A model generated the notes under the pieces. That model did no database searches, had not been told where the DNA came from, and was given only the letters and a program-made list of their open reading frames with translations. The position numbers and the translations under genes are program-made. From a virus, in IMG/VR virus record IMGVR_UViG_3300023112_000023, positions 1 to 50,607 of that record: a DNA stretch of 50,607 nucleotides; one strand, written 5' to 3'. Shown here piece by piece: positions 26,966-33,999 of the stretch. Position 1 is the stretch's first letter. Every line of letters begins with the position of its first letter.

Positions 26966-27828
26966 AATACCTCCTCATGTTTTGGACGTGTTTTTAGACC
27001 GACTTCATCAGCTTTATAATTCTCTTCAGTGAAAGCCATAGCCTTAATAGATTGGGCAACATCCCAAGTGTGGCGTTCATCCCAATCATAGCTATCATAA
27101 AGCTCATTACTGAATCCTGACAAAGCGACGAACCCCTTCGTCTGTTGGATGGTGTCCAACAGGTGTCTATGCTCATCGTAGCTCATCTCATTTTTGTACG
27201 TCCCTCTATGGGCCGTGAGGTATGGCGGGTCCATATAGAAGACAGTTTCGTCACTGTCAAAATCCCTAACCATCTGCGACCAGTCCTGATTCTCAAATGT
27301 GACGTCCTTGATCCTATCATGGAGTGGTTGGAACTCTGGGAACTTATTACGGATCTTAGCAACCATCGTATTCTTGCCATTAGTGGCTCTCCCAAAATTA
27401 CGACCCAGTGAACCAAAGGAACACATTGTCATATAGTACCATCTCGCTGCTCGTTCGACGTCATCCTTACAGTTTTGCCAAGTGTCTTTGCACCATCTGA
27501 ATTCTTCTCTCGCGTGGACGATGTGTCTAAGACGCTCGATGAGTTGTTCGAGCTTATCATGATCACGTACGCACCTGTAAAAGGCCACGACACCAGCATA
27601 CCTATCATTAAATACCTCCAGTTGGCTAGCTCTACGAGCCAGTAGTACTGCACCGCTACCACCAAAAGGTTCAACATAGATTTTGCGAATCGGTAATAGC
27701 TCTGTTATAGTTTCGACCGACCTAGATTTACCACCTGGGTATGAGAACGGAGCACGTATGATCTGTTCACGTGATTCATTAGATGCGTCGTCTAGACCCT
27801 CAAAGAGATTCATCATGTTATTGTCCAT
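26950..27828 (-). CDS. D12 class adenine-specific DNA methyltransferase
   Basis: This 292-residue enzyme has FSYPGGKS (residues 28-35), the SAM-binding motif of the Dam/D12 class. VEPFGGSGAVLLAR follows, then MDPPYLTAHRG (about residue 197), the DPPY catalytic motif. It should methylate N6 of adenine in an unknown recognition sequence. No restriction partner is visible, so it may protect phage DNA from host restriction or mark DNA for packaging or replication. It is in the leftward replication operon. Confidence 0.9.
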   Translation of the reverse strand: MDNNMMNLFEGLDDASNESREQIIRAPFSYPGGKSRSVETITELLPIRKIYVEPFGGSGAVLLARRASQLEVFNDRYAGVVAFYRCVRDHDKLEQLIERLRHIVHAREEFRWCKDTWQNCKDDVERAARWYYMTMCSFGSLGRNFGRATNGKNTMVAKIRNKFPEFQPLHDRIKDVTFENQDWSQMVRDFDSDETVFYMDPPYLTAHRGTYKNEMSYDEHRHLLDTIQQTKGFVALSGFSNELYDSYDWDERHTWDVAQSIKAMAFTEENYKADEVGLKTRPKHEEVLWIKT

Positions 27829-27830
27829 CG

Positions 27831-28040
27831 TCAGTCTCCAGTCTCCAATTTATAACTTGTTTCGATTTCAATGTGCAAATTATGTTTGTGTCCACAATCA
27901 GGACAAGTCACTGGGAATACACCACTAGTGGTATCTTCAGGCCATCTGTCGTCGTCGACATTTAAACCAACGTCACAGTTGAAGCAACTGAATAGAGGGA
28001 ACACGTGTTCCACGACAATCCTAATTTCCATAGCCAACAC
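27831..28040 (-). CDS. Small zinc-ribbon-like protein
   Basis: This 69-residue protein contains two CxxC pairs: FSCFNCDVGLN and VTCPDCGHKHNLH. The Cys4/His layout suggests a zinc ribbon. Met 4 (MEIRIVVEHVF) is an alternative start. It overlaps the diphosphohydrolase gene by 20 bases. Function unknown. It may act as a small DNA-binding or scaffold protein. Confidence 0.6.
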   Translation of the reverse strand: MLAMEIRIVVEHVFPLFSCFNCDVGLNVDDDRWPEDTTSGVFPVTCPDCGHKHNLHIEIETSYKLETGD

Positions 28041-28545
28041 CTCCTGGTAAGTTATTTAGTTCAGCTGGTAAGGCATTTAAACTTACTAAATATCCAGTAT
28101 GCCATAAGCCCATTACATTGAATAGTGCTGCTGCGTAATGATCCTCGTCATCTTGTTTGTTGACCATTGCATTAAGATGTCTGAGTGCAGAGTTGATATA
28201 CTCTTCTAGGGGCATACCCTTCTCCCAATTACGTTTTGAGTATTTGAGAGCACCTTTCTCTAGCTGGATACTAAGCCGATGTATAGCTTCTACGTAACCC
28301 TTCATAGTTGTGAGGTCTTTGAAGATTAATAGTGCATTACCCCATTTACCTGTTTTCAGTATTGAATATAATCCTGAGATTGCATCAATCAGATAATCGT
28401 CCGCAAAGTCCATATGACCATCTTCAATAAATGCAGTCATCATCGGTGCACTGATTAGTGCTGGCAGTCCTTTACCTACTGCTCTGTCTCGTTGTGCCCC
28501 TGTTTCAAATTCTCGGCGTTCGCCGCTGTCTTTAATTTCTGTCAT
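28021..28545 (-). CDS. dATP/dGTP diphosphohydrolase (DUF5664/MazZ-like)
   Basis: This 174-residue protein begins EIKDSGERREFETGAQRD and contains KGALKYSKRNWEKGMPLEEY, with E/K/N residues that bind nucleotide and metal. These patterns match the phage family now called dATP/dGTP diphosphohydrolase, related to MazZ of cyanophage S-2L, which cleaves dNTPs to dNMPs. In the leftward operon it could shape the dNTP pool next to the methylase. A Z-genome role would need a PurZ-type gene, which is not in the window. Confidence 0.7.
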   Translation of the reverse strand: MTEIKDSGERREFETGAQRDRAVGKGLPALISAPMMTAFIEDGHMDFADDYLIDAISGLYSILKTGKWGNALLIFKDLTTMKGYVEAIHRLSIQLEKGALKYSKRNWEKGMPLEEYINSALRHLNAMVNKQDDEDHYAAALFNVMGLWHTGYLVSLNALPAELNNLPGGVGYGN

Positions 28546-28634
28546 TATAACCTGCTTTCTCTTAAATATTGTTCTTCTGGGTCAGTCTTAAACATAGTAC
28601 TATGTTCAAAACCCCAATCTACCATATCACTCAT
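28545..28634 (-). CDS. Tiny coupled protein
   Basis: This is a 29-residue ORF (MSDMVDWGFEHSTMFK...YLRESRL). Its ATG overlaps the primase stop (ATGAGTGA) and its stop overlaps the next ATG (TAATG). The two overlaps and the conserved Trp/Phe make it more likely real than a chance ORF. The Shine-Dalgarno is weak (GAGAGA), so translation may rely on coupling. Function unknown. Confidence 0.4.
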   Translation of the reverse strand: MSDMVDWGFEHSTMFKTDPEEQYLRESRL

Positions 28635-31329
28635 TAGTCTCTCGCTTCTCCGTTGATGGGCACAATCGCCCTGCCCTTACAATTATCTTAGCCCCTGTAG
28701 ACTCCTTAGGTGCAAATGACATGTTCCCAATGTAGTGTGTACCGTCACTCTTGCGACGTCCCTTAGGGAATTTAGTTGGTAACTCACGACCGAATTTGAT
28801 TTTGGACCAATCGTGAACCTCTGCTGGGTCAAGCCAAGCTAAGAAGTTCTCATATACCTCAGAGAATGCCATCATCTCGCCTTCTACGTAGTAGGCTATG
28901 TCGTCGAAGAACTCTTCTACGGGTGACTTATTTTGACTTTCTAGGAACTCCTTATCCGACGTCATCAAGATAGGTATGTTCAGCCTGTCGTTAGTCCTGG
29001 GAATCTCAAGATATAATATCTTAGCTAAGAAATCAGGTGCTTCATTTTCTAACTTGGGGAATAAAAACTTTTTAGGTATGGACTCAGTCAGTGAGTCAAC
29101 GAAGCACATAGTAATCCTGGTATCACCTGCAAAAACAGGGCACGCAGAAGCGTCATTAGCACAGTGTATCCAGTGTGTCGTGTTTGGCACATGGTATGGA
29201 CTCCTATATAGGTGTCTAATATTCAGGTGCCGTGATGTCACCCAATCTTTAATACGATTATAAGCTGTCTTATTCCGTTTAAGATCAGTTTCTTCTACGA
29301 CCGCGAGTACACAATTTTCTAATTCACCATTAAACTGTGACGTTGTTGATAAACAATTGTCTGCACGCTGATACCCATTAGTTAAAAGTAGTGATAATGC
29401 TTCATGCAACACACTCTTACCACTATTCTGTGGACCAAAAAGGAAAATATATGGTAGTGGTTCCTTTGGTTCTTGGAAAAGTGACGCTATCCAGCACAAT
29501 AAGTAGTCTGCACCAGATATAATATGGTTATTTTTACACCATTCGTTGTCTCTAACGGCTTCATCTAACCCCGCACCTACATGATTTAGTATTTTATCCC
29601 ACGTAGGGTGGCTTAATTCATCACGATTGGTAGATGGGGTGAATCTACACTGAGCTGCACCCCTATTCCATTGCCTATTCCCAGGATATTCTGGCTCAAA
29701 TGGTCGGCTAACTAACTCCCAACACTCAAAAACGGACGAACCCAAGATCTGTTCTACCTCTTTATTGGCATGACCCATAGATTTCATGGCAATCTTTACA
29801 TGATTGAGTGGTTCTGACCTCCAAGACTTACCTGACTTGATCGACCAACCACAATCTTCACCAGATTCTGTGACTAAATGACGTACCAAGTAATCGAAAT
29901 TACCCACTTCTACCTTATCTATCTCTATAGTACGGTCAAAGATACGTCTCCAACAATTCTTCTCAGCCAGCCAACCCTTCATGTCATCATAAATATCACG
30001 AGTCTCACGGTCGATCTCCATAATCATACGACCATCTTTGTGTCTACGTATGGTTGTGGCTCTACCCATAGCCCACAACGGGAGCTCAGGGTACACACCT
30101 ACGGCTTCTGCAGCTTTGACGGCCATCTCGGCAGTCCGGAATATGAAGCCCTTCTTGTCATGCTCAACGCCGTCAAAAGAACGTGCTGCGGTTTTTAGGT
30201 CAGGTTCGGTATTAAAGTAACATCTAGTCCAACCACTTGCATCTTGTCCCCAAGTATCAGACTCCTGTACACCTGGAGTAAATCTTCTAATGACCCAGCC
30301 TCCATTGGGGATGGGGAAAGCAAAGCAGTTTTGGGTGTGAGGGTCGCTTGAACCTGACACTGTTTTGAATAATCCCCGTAGTGATAGACTAGCGTGAGCG
30401 TCAGCCAAGGCTCCCGTGTGTGTAACGAGCATGTGATTGTCTGAATCCCACCACCATACGTAGCCCGCGTCGCGGATATGATCAATGAGTTTTTTGTGTT
30501 GGTCGTCGAGTGGATTACTCGGTCGCTGGCCAGTAAGCTCCTCAAAGATTCGCTCTGCGTCGGATAGATTTGCACCATCTGACTCAATATTTTGTGGTAA
30601 AGTTTTCTTTCTACGCCCCGATACCACTGCCACGTGATCCCGCCAGTTGGCAGGCACTTCAGTAAGAGGCTCGCCTTGCTTGATAATTCTGAGTCCATCT
30701 TCCGTCATCTTCCTGTGCCACACCCACATGTTACCTCCACATGCGTCGATCTTGGCACTGAAGTCGAAACCTGTGATTGCTGACATCGAGCCAAGTATTG
30801 ATCGGCTGAGGGCAGCGTGTTCATTATGATTAGCAGTTTCAACGTCCACACCTAAGTCCACATATAGATGTAGTCCAGCACCTGAGGTTGAGGTGCGTAC
30901 AGTAACCCAAGGAATCTTACTTGCGGTGTCTGCGATTTCTTGAATCTCTGAACGTGTGTTCAAAGCCTTACTTCCAGTGTGGCCGATTATAGCATCAAAG
31001 TCATACGCGACCCATTTACTGAGCTTCTGTTGCCAGTCCCATCCTGTCATACCTATACCTTCAGCATGTTGAGCCAGGTCAAACTTCATTGGTACATCAG
31101 TATATTCTGGGTCTGTATTAGCTTTATATGGTATGCGGAAAGACTTCCAAGTCTGAACACCATCAGACCAGCCATGCCATTGTCTGCCTTTATAATTACC
31201 TTCAATACGTTCACCTTTACCTTGTGCTACATTAACCTGACACTCCATGCCAAGGTGGTAAAGATTAGATAAATCGGGGCGGGTTTTAGCAAGTAGGAAA
31301 TTTCCTATTGCTTCCGAGCGTGTTACCAT
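28627..31329 (-). CDS. Primase-helicase (AEP-like primase plus SF3 helicase)
   Basis: I chose ATG 31329 with an AGGA site 9 bases upstream, giving 900 residues. The longer frame would run into the control region. The N-terminal half has AEP-type primase features (VAYDFDAIIGH near residue 107, then GAGLHLYVDLG). The C-terminal half has a superfamily 3 helicase core: GPQNSGKS (632-639, Walker A), VVEETDL (near 676, Walker B) and THWIHCANDASACPVFAGD (motif C region). This is a typical phage replication initiator that primes and unwinds DNA. It is the first gene of the leftward operon. Confidence 0.85.
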   Translation of the reverse strand: MVTRSEAIGNFLLAKTRPDLSNLYHLGMECQVNVAQGKGERIEGNYKGRQWHGWSDGVQTWKSFRIPYKANTDPEYTDVPMKFDLAQHAEGIGMTGWDWQQKLSKWVAYDFDAIIGHTGSKALNTRSEIQEIADTASKIPWVTVRTSTSGAGLHLYVDLGVDVETANHNEHAALSRSILGSMSAITGFDFSAKIDACGGNMWVWHRKMTEDGLRIIKQGEPLTEVPANWRDHVAVVSGRRKKTLPQNIESDGANLSDAERIFEELTGQRPSNPLDDQHKKLIDHIRDAGYVWWWDSDNHMLVTHTGALADAHASLSLRGLFKTVSGSSDPHTQNCFAFPIPNGGWVIRRFTPGVQESDTWGQDASGWTRCYFNTEPDLKTAARSFDGVEHDKKGFIFRTAEMAVKAAEAVGVYPELPLWAMGRATTIRRHKDGRMIMEIDRETRDIYDDMKGWLAEKNCWRRIFDRTIEIDKVEVGNFDYLVRHLVTESGEDCGWSIKSGKSWRSEPLNHVKIAMKSMGHANKEVEQILGSSVFECWELVSRPFEPEYPGNRQWNRGAAQCRFTPSTNRDELSHPTWDKILNHVGAGLDEAVRDNEWCKNNHIISGADYLLCWIASLFQEPKEPLPYIFLFGPQNSGKSVLHEALSLLLTNGYQRADNCLSTTSQFNGELENCVLAVVEETDLKRNKTAYNRIKDWVTSRHLNIRHLYRSPYHVPNTTHWIHCANDASACPVFAGDTRITMCFVDSLTESIPKKFLFPKLENEAPDFLAKILYLEIPRTNDRLNIPILMTSDKEFLESQNKSPVEEFFDDIAYYVEGEMMAFSEVYENFLAWLDPAEVHDWSKIKFGRELPTKFPKGRRKSDGTHYIGNMSFAPKESTGAKIIVRAGRLCPSTEKRETNE

Positions 31330-31388
31330 AAGCAACGTCCTTTCGATTAGATGAATCGTCCGATGAGGTGAATCGGACTTGATGGTGC

Positions 31389-31410
31389 AATCCAATCGCA
31401 CGATGCGATT
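31389..31410 (-). promoter_or_regulatory. Leader element of the primase operon (AATCGCATCG type)
   Basis: Read leftward, the leader contains AATCGCATCGTGC followed by GATTGGATT, starting at 31410. CAATCGCA and TGCGATTG form an 8-bp hairpin with the loop TCG. The same element (20 of 22 bases) occurs upstream of the sigma factor gene at 46662-46682. A second hairpin (GTCCGAT/ATCGGAC, loop TCACCTC) follows before the AUG. Confidence 0.65.
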
Positions 31411-31426
31411 GTATGCAAACTCATTT

Positions 31427-31453
31427 TGTCTACAATAATATATCGTCAAAAAC
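31427..31453 (-). promoter_or_regulatory. Divergent element, leftward copy
   Basis: Read leftward, this is GTTTTTGACGATATA followed by TTATTGTAGACA. It matches 25 of 27 bases of the rightward copy at 31624-31650. It sits about 100 bp before the primase start and includes a TATATT box, but there is no good -35. It could be a phage-specific promoter or an operator for the divergent unit. Confidence 0.6.
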
Positions 31454-31480
31454 TCCGACCCGTTTACTTTTTTCTATACT

Positions 31481-31620
31481 TTATATGTAATAATAATAAT
31501 AATAATAAAAATAATAGGAAGTAAGGAACCACGATTAAACCTGCCAAAGTAATCGGCAGTTTCTCGCGTGTTCTATATTACTATTCGACAAATAAAATAA
31601 AATTTATTATTATTCTCAAA
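31481..31620. other. AT-rich tract with (TAA)n between divergent operons, possible origin
   Basis: The centre of the 443-bp divergent region has a (TAA)n run (31485-31512) and other A/T stretches (31588-31615), with only short G/C blocks between them. It lies between inverted copies of a 27-bp element and beside a primase-helicase gene. This arrangement fits a DNA-unwinding element of a replication origin, but it could simply be AT-rich promoter DNA. Confidence 0.4.
31563..31582 (+). promoter_or_regulatory. Shared 20-bp upstream element, copy 1
   Basis: CTCGCGTGTTCTATATTACT occurs here and again at 46531-46550 with one base changed. Both copies are 70-85 bp upstream of a likely -10 box and point rightward. 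A common regulator-binding site or activator element is likely. Confidence 0.6.
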
Positions 31621-31623
31621 ACG

Positions 31624-31650
31624 GTTTTTGACGATATACTATTGTACACA
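31624..31650 (+). promoter_or_regulatory. Divergent element, rightward copy
   Basis: GTTTTTGACGATATA followed by CTATTGTACACA. It contains TATACT (31635-31640), which is a plausible -10 box about 130 bp before the ParB-like gene. The copy on the other strand is nearly identical, so both operons probably use the same factor. No typical -35 is seen at 17 bp. Confidence 0.6.
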
Positions 31651-31669
31651 ATCCCTTTTTATTGGTAAT

Positions 31670-31704
31670 CTGAGCAGATGTGATGGGGCAATCACATCGC
31701 TCAG
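31670..31704 (+). promoter_or_regulatory. Leader hairpin of the ParB-like operon
   Basis: CTGAGC, one bulged A, and GATGTGAT pair with ATCACATC and GCTCAG around the loop GGGGCA. The 3' arm includes AATCACATCG, similar to the shared leader element. It lies in the 5' leader about 70 bases before the ParB-like AUG. Confidence 0.6.
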
Positions 31705-31732
31705 GATTCGATGTCAGACCAACTAGCAGAGG

Positions 31733-31745
31733 GATTCAGTGAATC
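31733..31745 (+). promoter_or_regulatory. 13-bp palindrome, copy 1
   Basis: GATTCAGTGAATC (GATTCAnTGAATC) lies 27 bp before the ParB-like start. The same palindrome with a C in the centre is at 46685-46697 in the sigma-factor leader. Its location near the ribosome site suggests an operator or a leader structure. Confidence 0.55.
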
Positions 31746-31772
31746 GTTAATATTTAATTTGGAGTAAAATTT

Positions 31773-32747
31773 ATGTCAACTAGTAAACCAGAAGTAGCCG
31801 TAATTGCAATTGCCGATATTATCCCTAATCAGGTTGCCTTACGTGGTGTCAACAAAGAGGGCGAAGATTATCAGAATATGTTGCAGTCCATCAAGGACAA
31901 TGGCCTGATTACACCCATCAGTGTTCGCAAGAAAAATGATGGAGAAAAAGATTTCTTCGAGCTAATCGACGGTCTACAGAGATTCTCATGTCATTGCGAC
32001 TGTGGGATTCCAAGCATCGCGGCCAACATTCTTGCAATGGATGACGCTGACGTACTTGTCGCACAGGTTGTTGCCAACGTACATCGTGTTGAGACAAAAC
32101 CTGTCGAGTACACCAAACAGCTTCAGAGAATCCTCTCAAGCAACCCGACAATGACCATCAACGAACTGGCACAAATGGTCGCCAAGAGCCCATCATGGGT
32201 TGGCGAACGTCTCGGCCTGTTGAAGTTGGACAAGAACGTTGGCGACCTTGTAGACGAAGGCAAGATCGGCCTGTCGAACGCTTATGCACTGGCTAAGTTG
32301 CCAGTCGAAGAACAGATGAACTTCCTTGCGGATGCACAGACAATGAAGCCTGCGGAATTCGTTCCTAAGATTCAGGCACGTGTCAAAGAGATTCGTGAAG
32401 CACGTAGACAAGGCAAGAAAGCAGAAGCCGCAGAATTCATACCAGTAGCACATCTACAGAAGGTATCTGTACTCAAGTCTGAGCTGGCTGAGATGTCGAT
32501 CATCCCAGCACTGCTTAAAGAGTTCAAGCCTAAGTCTGTTGCTGATGCTGCAAAACTCACCCTTGAATGGGTACTCAACCTCGATCCGAAGTCAGTCGAA
32601 GTTGCAAAGGTCAAATACGAACAAAGCCAGAAGGCTAAAGAAGAGGCCAAGCAACGTAGAACAGCCGAACGCGAAAAAGAAAAAGCGAAGAAAGCTGCTG
32701 AAAAAGCTGCGGAGATCGAAGCGAAGATGGCTGAACAAAAGTCATAA
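31773..32747 (+). CDS. ParB/Spo0J-like protein
   Basis: This 324-residue protein has a ParB N-domain (NGLITPISVRKKNDGE, then ELIDGLQRFSCHCDCG, a changed GERR-like box). A helical middle (ELAQMVAKSPSWVGERLGLLKL) resembles the KorB/ParB HTH domain. The C-terminus is a long Lys/Glu/Ala helix (QSQKAKEEAKQRRTAEREKEK...). No ParA is nearby. It may bind DNA near the origin, act as a CTP switch like ParB, or act as a nuclease or regulator. It has GGAG (31761-31764) in its leader and is followed by a strong terminator. Confidence 0.7.
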   Translation: MSTSKPEVAVIAIADIIPNQVALRGVNKEGEDYQNMLQSIKDNGLITPISVRKKNDGEKDFFELIDGLQRFSCHCDCGIPSIAANILAMDDADVLVAQVVANVHRVETKPVEYTKQLQRILSSNPTMTINELAQMVAKSPSWVGERLGLLKLDKNVGDLVDEGKIGLSNAYALAKLPVEEQMNFLADAQTMKPAEFVPKIQARVKEIREARRQGKKAEAAEFIPVAHLQKVSVLKSELAEMSIIPALLKEFKPKSVADAAKLTLEWVLNLDPKSVEVAKVKYEQSQKAKEEAKQRRTAEREKEKAKKAAEKAAEIEAKMAEQKS

Positions 32748-32762
32748 CACTTTCTTTCTAAC

Positions 32763-32798
32763 ACACCTCGCAGACCTAGGTTTGCGGGGTGTCTTTTT
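32763..32798 (+). terminator. Intrinsic terminator after the ParB-like gene
   Basis: ACACCTCGCA (32763-32772) and TGCGGGGTGT (32783-32792) form a 10-bp stem with one G-U pair. The inner GACC/GGTT bases can extend it. CTTTTT follows directly. This is a classic rho-independent shape. Confidence 0.85.
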
Positions 32799-32821
32799 GA
32801 TTACTTTAAGGAATAACACAA

Positions 32822-33505
32822 ATGTCCGAAAACGAATTAGCAATACCAGAAAACACTTCACTCATAAAGAAAACAGATGCAGACGTATTTGATGAGTTTG
32901 TAGTCAGTGGTGACTACCTCCCACGTATCCAACTCATGACAGGTAACTCTGGATTTGTGCAGCAGGGTGCAGCCAACGTAGGTGAATATGTATTCATCAC
33001 AACCAAAGAAGACTTTGAGTGTTTAGGCAAAGAAATTGATGTTCTTGTTTGCTCATGGAGACTCAAAGCAATGCAGATTGGCGACGAGTCAGTCGTCAGT
33101 GTGTATGATGTCAGTGACCCTAACTTCAATAAAATACGCTCACAAGCTGGAGTTAAAGACTCTGGTTGTATGTGTGGTATTGAATTCTTGCTGTGGATTG
33201 CACCAATCAAACAGTTTGCTACTTTCTATATGGCAAGCAAATCAGCGGCTCGTATAGCTAAGCAGGTGCGAGCTTTCATTGATGAAGAGAACAACAGACC
33301 AGGACCAGCAACGTTGAAGTCAACGTTGATTGAAACCAAGAAGTTCAAATGGCACGCACCAGTTGTAACAGGTTGCTCAACACCATTCAACAACCCCGAT
33401 CCTGAGGCCTTCTTGAAAACACTAGATAAGTTCCAAAACCCAGCAGATGAATCCGGCGGAAAAGAAATGGTTGACGAAAAATCTGAGGGTGAACGTGAGA
33501 GATAA
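32822..33505 (+). CDS. Hypothetical replication-region protein
   Basis: This 227-residue protein begins ELAIPENTSLIKKTDADVFDEF, then DYLPRIQLMTGNSGFVQQG and EIDVLVCSWRLKAM. The C-terminus is charged and probably disordered (EMVDEKSEGERER). Size, the acidic tail and position upstream of a helicase gene are compatible with a phage ssDNA-binding protein, but I do not see a convincing OB-fold signature. It shares one base with the next gene. Confidence 0.5.
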   Translation: MSENELAIPENTSLIKKTDADVFDEFVVSGDYLPRIQLMTGNSGFVQQGAANVGEYVFITTKEDFECLGKEIDVLVCSWRLKAMQIGDESVVSVYDVSDPNFNKIRSQAGVKDSGCMCGIEFLLWIAPIKQFATFYMASKSAARIAKQVRAFIDEENNRPGPATLKSTLIETKKFKWHAPVVTGCSTPFNNPDPEAFLKTLDKFQNPADESGGKEMVDEKSEGERER

Positions 33506-33999
33506 TGGATAATGTCAAGATTCTAATATTACCTACAGTAAATTGGCAAGGGCTTATTGACCTTGTTCAAGAGAATCTTGGTATGAGTCCAACCAGAGTA
33601 TTAGATAAAGAAAAAATCACAGTAAATGAACCACGTGCGGTCCCACGGATTCTTGAGTCGCTGGCAGACGCAGAGAAAAACACACCGTTAAATCACGCGT
33701 GGCATCATTTACATTGTTCCTTTATTGTTAAGTGTCAGCCCAATACAGTTTGTAAGATTACAGAGCGTACAATGCTCAAAGCCTTCTCGATAGGGGACGC
33801 GTCACTGAGTGTAATCAGTGGTAGTTTTAATGACTGGCACTTGGCTATCTATACTGGATGCGTTACATCTATGCCCAGTGATGTACGCAAAATATTAAAT
33901 GAATGTTTCTTTATATTCATAAATTATAATATGAATCTCTGGCCTAAGTCAACACGACGCAAATTATCAGACGGAACCTTAGTTATAGAGGCGAAATAA
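33505..33999 (+). CDS. Hypothetical protein
   Basis: This 164-residue protein has a Met-Asp start (MDNVKILILPTVNWQGLIDL) and a central HAWHHLHCSFIVKCQPNTVC segment with several His and Cys. The C-terminal third (FFIFINYNMNLWPKSTRRKL) is hydrophobic then basic. No family is recognised. It immediately precedes the helicase gene, with no gap, and follows the gene above with a one-base overlap. Confidence 0.5.
   Translation: MDNVKILILPTVNWQGLIDLVQENLGMSPTRVLDKEKITVNEPRAVPRILESLADAEKNTPLNHAWHHLHCSFIVKCQPNTVCKITERTMLKAFSIGDASLSVISGSFNDWHLAIYTGCVTSMPSDVRKILNECFFIFINYNMNLWPKSTRRKLSDGTLVIEAK

Noticed and set aside
27831-28545. Full 2-aminoadenine (Z) genome system
   Set aside because: Only the diphosphohydrolase-like gene is visible. 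PurZ and DatZ are absent from this window and an adenine methylase is present.
30195-30698. Second minus-strand ORF inside the primase-helicase
   Set aside because: It is another frame of the primase gene with no ribosome site and no domain.
31330-31449. Longer start for the primase-helicase
   Set aside because: Extending to 31449 would translate the leader hairpins and the shared element. ATG 31329 has a good AGGA and fits the N-terminal fold.
31330-31772. CRISPR array or attachment site
   Set aside because: The repeats are two inverted copies with an AT-rich spacer, not regularly spaced direct repeats, and there is no integrase or tRNA end here.
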